NCBI GenBank assembly: GCA_963664035.2
Contig: OY760867.2
Span: forward strand, 248,001-312,000
Length of the DNA stretch: 64,000 nt
From: G958296245 sp963664035
Lineage (GTDB): Bacteria > Chloroflexota > Dehalococcoidia > Lucifugimonadales > G958296245
Direction: 5' to 3'
Position numbers and translations under genes: made by a program. This document shows positions 60,601-64,000 of the stretch, piece by piece. The notes below the pieces were generated by a model that made no database searches, had not been told where the DNA came from, and saw nothing but the letters and a program-made list of their open reading frames with translations. Position 1 is the first letter of the stretch. Each line of letters starts with the position of its first letter.

Positions 60601-62850
60601 CTCCGAAGAAGGGCCGCTCAGAAACGCGGTGACGCTCGCGCTCCCGCCGTTCTCGCCGATGGAGGTCGCGCTGAGTTCGAGCGCCACCGTGGGCGCGCCC
60701 TCGTCGTCGGTGATGGTCAGCGCGGCTGCCGCGGGGTCCGTTACGCCCATCGCGTTCGAGGCGCTGCCCGATACGAGCACCGTCTTGTCCGGGGCGTCCG
60801 TCGCGTTGTCGATGGCGCTCAGGGTCAACGCGTCCGCGCTCACGGTAGCCGACGGCGCTATCGTCAACGTCGTCCCGCTCAGGAAGTAGTCCCCGGTGTC
60901 CGCGCCGGCCCCGGGCGCGGCGCTGACCTTGACCGTGGTCTCTGCGGTCGAACGCGCGCTGAGCGACGCCGTTATCCTGCTGCTTCCGCCGTTCTCGCCG
61001 ATGGTGGGCGGATTGAGGGTGAGGACCACCGTGGGCGCGCCGTCGTCGTCGGTGATGGTCAGCATACGGCTCGATGGAGCGCTCACCTCGCCGCCGCTCA
61101 CCGCAGCGCCCACATTGACGGACCTGTCCGGCGCGTCCACGCCGTCGTCGACGCCCGTGATCGTTACCGAGCCCGTGCTGGAGGTCTGGCCGGCGGCGAT
61201 GGTCAGCGTCCTGTTGGAAGAGATGGTGAAGTCGCCGCTCATGGGCGACACCGGGTACGCGAAGACCGCGACGGTCACCTCCTCCGAAGAAGGGCCGCTG
61301 AGCGAGGCTGTGACGCTCGCGCTCCCCCCGTTCTCGCCGATGGAGGGCGAACTGAGTTCCAGCGTCACCGTCGGCGCGGCATCGTCGTCCGCAATGGTCA
61401 GCGTCCGGCTGGAGGGCGGGGCCGCCCCGAGACCGCCGCTGACGTCGGCCGACACCGTCACCGCCTTGTCCGGCGCGTCTACGCCGTTGTCCACGCCGGT
61501 TATCGTCACCGCGCCCGTGCTGGAGGTCTCGCCGGCGGGGATGGTCAGAGTCCTGTTGGAAGAGACCGCGAAGTCGCCGGCAACGGCGGGCGGCGCGGGG
61601 GACGCGAATACCACGACGGTCACCGCCTGCGGAGAAGGACTGCTGAGAAACGCGGTGACGGCGGCGATCCCGCCGTTCTCATCGATGGAAGACGCGCTGA
61701 GGTCGAGCGTAACCGTGGGCGCGCCGTCGTCGTCGATGATGCTCAGCGCGACCGCCTCGGGGTCTATGACGCCCAGCGCGTTCGAGGCGTCGCCGGATAC
61801 GATGACCGTCTTGTCCGGGGCGTCCACCGCGTTGTCGATGGCGCTCAGGGTCAACGCGCCGGCGCTCACGGTCTCCGACGGCGCTATCGTCAACGTCGTC
61901 CCGCTCAGGGTATAGTCGCCGGTATCCACGCCGGCCCCCGGCGCGGCGCTGACCGTGACCGTGGTCTCCGCGGTCGAAGGCGCGCTGAGCGACGCCCTTA
62001 TCCTGCTGCTCCCGCCGTTCTCGCCGATGGAGGACGCGCTGATCTCGAGCGTCACCGTGGGCGCAGCCCAGCCGGGAACGGCCGGCCGCTGGTCTGAAGG
62101 GCCTCCCAGCCCATCGCCGCCGCTCGCCCCGTCACCGCCGTTCGCCCCGTTGCCGCCCACCCAGACCATTCTCGCCACGAGAACCGCGATGACCACGACA
62201 ACTATGACAGCCACTCCCACCAGCGGCCTATCCTTGAGCGGGCGCTCAGGGGTGCGCGAGTCCGCATCATCAGCCGGCTCCTCTGGAGGGACGGATGGCG
62301 TTTCCGTGGGCAGAGGCTCAGGGGTGGGCGAGTCCGCATCATCAGCCGGCCCCTCTGGTTCCTCGTTGGTCAGGTCATCGCTCGCGTCGCTGGGCTGCTC
62401 CTCCTTAGTTGGCCTCTCCTCTTCCTCGTTGGTGGGACTGTCCTTGCCCTTCTTTTCCCCGGAAGGTTGCTTAGTCGGTGTAGAGAGACGGTTGACTTCT
62501 GCGAGTGTGGAGTCGATCCACTCCTCGTCCTTTTCACTGAGGCGGTGGACCTTCTTCTCGTTGGGTTGCTCCGCCTCAGGAAGTCTTTCCTCTCGTGTAA
62601 CCTTCCCTTGTTTGGCTGGCGCATCAATGCGACGTTGAACCCAACCGTGCCTATAGCAAGTAGGGCACCTTATCGGTCTCCCCTGCCCAAGGCTAATGAT
62701 CTCGCCCGTGCGGCCACACATCGAACATGCCACCCACTCATGTCCGGGACGCGGGTCCCTCGTTGGGCGGCGCTTCCGCCTGCTCCTGTACTCATTGCAA
62801 TCCACACAGGTGCAAGCGGGTTGATGGTCGTTGAACCAAGAGCTACGCAT
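57607..62850 (-). CDS. giant membrane protein: zinc ribbon, TM helix, 13 Calx-beta-like repeats
   Basis: 1747 residues. Residues 1-70 hold cysteine pairs CTCVDC, CSMC and CPTC that can form one or two zinc ribbons; 75-210 is a charged linker rich in Glu, Pro and Thr. One helix LVGVAVIVVVVIAVLVARMVW lies near 212-233, with the repeats beyond, so the ribbon is probably cytosolic and the repeats outside. The repeat unit is about 114 residues: PTVTLELSASSIGENGGSA, VTASLSGPSSEAVTVTVSAS, SSNRTLTIAAGQTSSTGAVT, ITGVDNGVDAPDKAVTVSA, closing with SRTLTITDDD. I count 13 ENGG/ENGR anchors. These resemble Calx-beta domains of bacterial surface adhesins. The repeats run to the last residue with no C-terminal anchor. 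Confidence 0.85.
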   Translation of the reverse strand: MRSSWFNDHQPACTCVDCNEYRSRRKRRPTRDPRPGHEWVACSMCGRTGEIISLGQGRPIRCPTCYRHGWVQRRIDAPAKQGKVTREERLPEAEQPNEKKVHRLSEKDEEWIDSTLAEVNRLSTPTKQPSGEKKGKDSPTNEEEERPTKEEQPSDASDDLTNEEPEGPADDADSPTPEPLPTETPSVPPEEPADDADSRTPERPLKDRPLVGVAVIVVVVIAVLVARMVWVGGNGANGGDGASGGDGLGGPSDQRPAVPGWAAPTVTLEISASSIGENGGSSRIRASLSAPSTAETTVTVSAAPGAGVDTGDYTLSGTTLTIAPSETVSAGALTLSAIDNAVDAPDKTVIVSGDASNALGVIDPEAVALSIIDDDGAPTVTLDLSASSIDENGGIAAVTAFLSSPSPQAVTVVVFASPAPPAVAGDFAVSSNRTLTIPAGETSSTGAVTITGVDNGVDAPDKAVTVSADVSGGLGAAPPSSRTLTIADDDAAPTVTLELSSPSIGENGGSASVTASLSGPSSEEVTVAVFAYPVSPMSGDFTISSNRTLTIAAGQTSSTGSVTITGVDDGVDAPDRSVNVGAAVSGGEVSAPSSRMLTITDDDGAPTVVLTLNPPTIGENGGSSRITASLSARSTAETTVKVSAAPGAGADTGDYFLSGTTLTIAPSATVSADALTLSAIDNATDAPDKTVLVSGSASNAMGVTDPAAAALTITDDEGAPTVALELSATSIGENGGSASVTAFLSGPSSEAVSVVVSASPTPPAVAGDFAVTSNKTLAIAAGATISTGTVTITGVDNGADGPDKEVTVSAAVSGGRGVGAPPSRTLTIVDDDGAPTVTLDLSAPSMSENGGSVNVTASLSGASSQDVTLTVSASPVPPAVSGDFTSSSDTLTIPAGSTISAGAVTITGVDNGVDAPDKVVTVSATVSGGGVGAPSSRTLTIVDDEDTPTVTLDLSASIIGENGGSASVTASLSGASSEDVTVTVSASPVPPAVSGDFAVSSNRTLTIAAGQTFSTGAVTVTGVDNGVDAPDRSVTVSAEASGGRGVDAPASRTLTIADDEETPAVTLHLGSSSIGENGGSSTITASLSGPSSATTTVTVSAAPGAGADPGDYSLSGTALTIAPLATASAAALTISAVDNAVDAPDKTVHISGGASNALGVTDPASVALTITDDDGMRTVTLHLAPPSIGENGGSASVTASLSGAASEAVTVIVSASPVPPAVAGDFGVSPNNTLTIPAGETASTGAVTITGVDNDADAPDKAVTVSAAVSGGHGVGAPTSRTLTITDDEGAPTVTLELSASSIGENGGSASVTASLSGPSSEAVTLTVSASAVPPAASEDFAISSNRTLTVAAGQTASTGAVTITGVDNGVDAPDKAVTVSAEVSGGGVGAPPSGTLTIADDEDTPTVTLELSAASIGENGGSARVTASLSGPSSEAVTLTVSASPVPPAVAGDFAISSNDTLTIAAGSTRSRGAVTITGVDNGVDAPDKGVTVSAAVSGGNGVSAPSSQTLTITDDDSTPRVTLDLSAPSISENGRTVYVTASLSGPSSEAVTLTVSASPVSPAVAGDFVIDSNTLTIAAGETSSTDEVAITGVDNKVDAPDKSITVSATVSGGRGVVAPSSRALTILDDESTPTVRLEISPSSIGENGGTAYVTASLSGPSSEAVTLTVLVSALSGAVAGDFTVSSNRTLTIAAGSTSSTEAVTITGVDNGVDAPDKAVIVSATASGGRGVGAPSTVGLTITDDE
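57610..62085 (-). repeat. ~342-bp tandem coding repeats
   Basis: Thirteen units encode the Calx-beta-like domains, with highly similar DNA such as ccgttctcgccgatggacg at each unit. Two related subtypes alternate: VFASP/VSASP-type and AAPGAG-type (the latter at units 1, 4 and 8). Open frames on the plus strand across the region are shadows of the periodicity. Confidence 0.85.
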
Positions 62851-62989
62851 CAGGCCCTTCGCTATACGATTTGCAGGGGTGTTCAGTGATGTTGCCGGAC
62901 TCGTCGATCTGGAAGGCTCGGATTACGGGGGCGTCCGCGTTTTCGAGGGGAAAATAGCGTCGCCCACCTCCATTCGTCGTTCCCACGCC

Positions 62990-63040
62990 CACATCGTCAT
63001 ACCGGCGAAAGCCGGTATCCAGTCCCCGACCTTGGACGCC
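62990..63040. repeat. REP-like element (GTCATACCGGCGAAAGCCGG)
   Basis: Palindrome CCGGCGAAAGCCGG within cgtcataccggcgaaagccg followed by gtatccagtccccg. Related to 10838 and 45331. The 62851-63196 gap shows no gene; a minus-strand frame here only translates the repeat. Confidence 0.75.
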
Positions 63041-63139
63041 GGGAGGCCGCAACAGCCCCAAGCCTGATTCAGGCTGGGATCGACCTCTCGTGTCTAGTAT
63101 GGGGGCTATGGGTGGCCTCTGCCCTATACTACCACGGTG

Positions 63140-63145
63140 TATAAT
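63140..63145 (+). promoter_or_regulatory. -10 box TATAAT
   Basis: TATAAT 52 bp upstream of the small membrane-protein start. No clear -35. Confidence 0.35.
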
Positions 63146-63196
63146 GGGGAGGAGAGGTCGCGAGGGTCACTCGACGAACCGGAGGAGGGAGCATAT

Positions 63197-63343
63197 ATGT
63201 ACTACCCAGACAGGAAGCCGCTGCCCCGTTCCGAGCGCCGGAAGTTCCTAATCGGCGTCGTCGCGATCACCGCCATCGCCCTCTCCGTCGTCCTCTTCAG
63301 CTACGCCCTCGATGTCGGTTGGCTGAGCTTCGCTGGGGGGTAG
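63197..63343 (+). CDS. small single-helix membrane protein
   Basis: 48 residues from the ATG at 63197, with GGAGGAGGG upstream; the frame also opens at 63137 without a site. YYPDRKPLPRSERRKF precedes one helix LIGVVAITAIALSVVLFSYAL. Function unknown. Its 3' end overlaps the converging gene below by about 96 bp. Confidence 0.55.
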   Translation: MYYPDRKPLPRSERRKFLIGVVAITAIALSVVLFSYALDVGWLSFAGG

Positions 63344-63706
63344 CTGCGCTGCGAGCATCACCACCGCCCCCAGGATGAAGAGGGAAAGCACCAAGCCCAC
63401 CGTCTCAGCCCATAGGGGAAGGTCGGGGGTGGTCGTCAGCCAACTCAGGGCGGAGGTCACCAGCGCCACAATAGCCGAGGCGTTGGCCGCGTAATCTGCC
63501 GCCTCCCCCAGGGCGTCCGACCGGCCCGTGGGGAGCAGGGACACCGTATACCCCGCCGCGCCCAAGAGGGCCAGAAGGGGAGCCTCGGCGGCCTCCGGGA
63601 GGAGCGCCCTGTCCCCCACGAACTTGACGATGAGCACCCCTATGACCACGGACGCCGCGAGCGCGAGCTTCCAGAGGTACCTGCGGGAGTGGGGGTGTAT
63701 GTCCAT
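63248..63706 (-). CDS. membrane protein, four helices
   Basis: 152 residues, GAGGT before the ATG. Helices at LALAASVVIGVLIVKFV, APLLALLGAAGYTVSLL, ASAIVALVTSALSWL and GLVLSLFILGAVVMLAA; acidic C-terminal tail. No family recognised. The tail is the overlap with the plus-strand small gene, so one of the two ends may be misread. Confidence 0.55.
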   Translation of the reverse strand: MDIHPHSRRYLWKLALAASVVIGVLIVKFVGDRALLPEAAEAPLLALLGAAGYTVSLLPTGRSDALGEAADYAANASAIVALVTSALSWLTTTPDLPLWAETVGLVLSLFILGAVVMLAAQLPPSEAQPTDIEGVAEEDDGEGDGGDRDDAD

Positions 63707-63829
63707 AGGTCTACCTCGGACTCAGTCGGCTAGGTGTTCAGGATGAACGCGTGGGCCTTACTCGTCGGGGGCTAGGCCCGCGAGTCCCCGAATCTGCTCA
63801 TGCCCCGTCGCTGGTCGCGGCGCAGTAGC

Positions 63830-64000
63830 TTAGGGCTTTCGTCGTAGCCAGCGCCACACCCGCAGCGCGGCGACCCCGAGTCCGTACGCGAGGACTCCGA
63901 GAACGCCTAGGAAGTACACGATGGCCAGCGCCACCTGAATCCCGTAACCCCCCGGATACGGATGCGCTTCATGGGCCACGGCCAACACTACAAGAACTAC
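63830..64000 (-). CDS. membrane protein, 5' partial
   Basis: The last 56 residues of a protein entering from the right edge. A hydrophobic segment VVLVVLAVAHEAHPYP, then GIQVALAIVYFLGVLGVLAYGLGVAAL and the basic end RVWRWLRRKP, a normal inner-membrane ending. The start is outside the window. Confidence 0.45.
   Translation of the reverse strand, partial: VVLVVLAVAHEAHPYPGGYGIQVALAIVYFLGVLGVLAYGLGVAALRVWRWLRRKP

Noticed and set aside
57620..62638. Plus-strand open frames opposite the Calx-beta-like repeats
   Set aside because: Repetitive Ser/Val/Pro-rich shadows of the minus-strand repeats; the minus frame has a start, helix and domain pattern.
62843..63061. Minus-strand 72-residue frame
   Set aside because: Translates a REP-like element (TGFRRYDD pattern), a common false gene.

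Overview
The window is a high-GC bacterial chromosome segment with short intergenic gaps, many GTG/TTG starts, proline-threonine-rich lipoproteins, clusters of palindromic intergenic repeats, and families (GT39-DUF2298 fusion, Calx-beta-like surface repeats behind a small zinc ribbon, DUF6282, large paralogous Asp-box propellers) that I associate with Chloroflexota, most likely a Dehalococcoidia/SAR202-type lineage. That assignment is inference from gene content; there is no rRNA or marker tree here.

Layout. 1-8.7 kb: a GT39-DUF2298 membrane protein cut by the left edge, an aldo/keto reductase + DUF6282 pair, then an AT-richer minus-strand lipid-linked glycosylation module (GT2, EamA-like half transporter, GT-C-like membrane protein) and an Eis-like acetyltransferase. 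8.7-11.5 kb: 135-bp direct repeats invaded by an IS4-family element with an 11-bp target duplication, then a small DUF5678-like gene. 11.6-18.8 kb: SDR dehydrogenase, tsaD, a secreted lipoprotein with fifteen ~35-residue Trp repeats and an HExxH peptidase core, a PH-like membrane protein, and a D-threonine-aldolase-fold protein lacking the PLP lysine. 18.9-24.2 kb: five tandem Asp-box (sialidase-like) propeller genes. 24.3 kb: a glutaredoxin.

24.9-32.4 kb is an AT-richer defence island: cytosine-5 DNA methyltransferase, GHKL (MutL/MORC-like) ATPase, two unknown proteins and a Vsr-type endonuclease in one translationally coupled operon, plus two convergent small membrane proteins, ending near a tRNA-Pro. 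The ATPase gene is split by an IS701-like element; removing it restores one continuous 651-codon frame. This is the best candidate for an under-described system.

33-47.5 kb: a GH32/43-like propeller and SDR, HicB-like protein, cupredoxin lipoprotein, a 1383-residue three-module multicopper oxidase, L-2-hydroxyglutarate oxidase, sugar isomerase-like TIM barrel, membrane sulfite-oxidase-like molybdoenzyme, threonine synthase, NifU-like protein, and a ribbon-helix-helix regulator with a perfect palindromic operator. 47.5-57.4 kb is largely housekeeping: queA-folD diverging across a 50/58-bp repeat array from metF-like-acpS-nnr, a repeat-rich lipoprotein, lspA-RluA-type pseudouridine synthase, and two membrane proteins. 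57.6-62.9 kb encodes a 1747-residue membrane protein with 13 Calx-beta-like repeats; the right edge has small membrane proteins, one cut by the window end.
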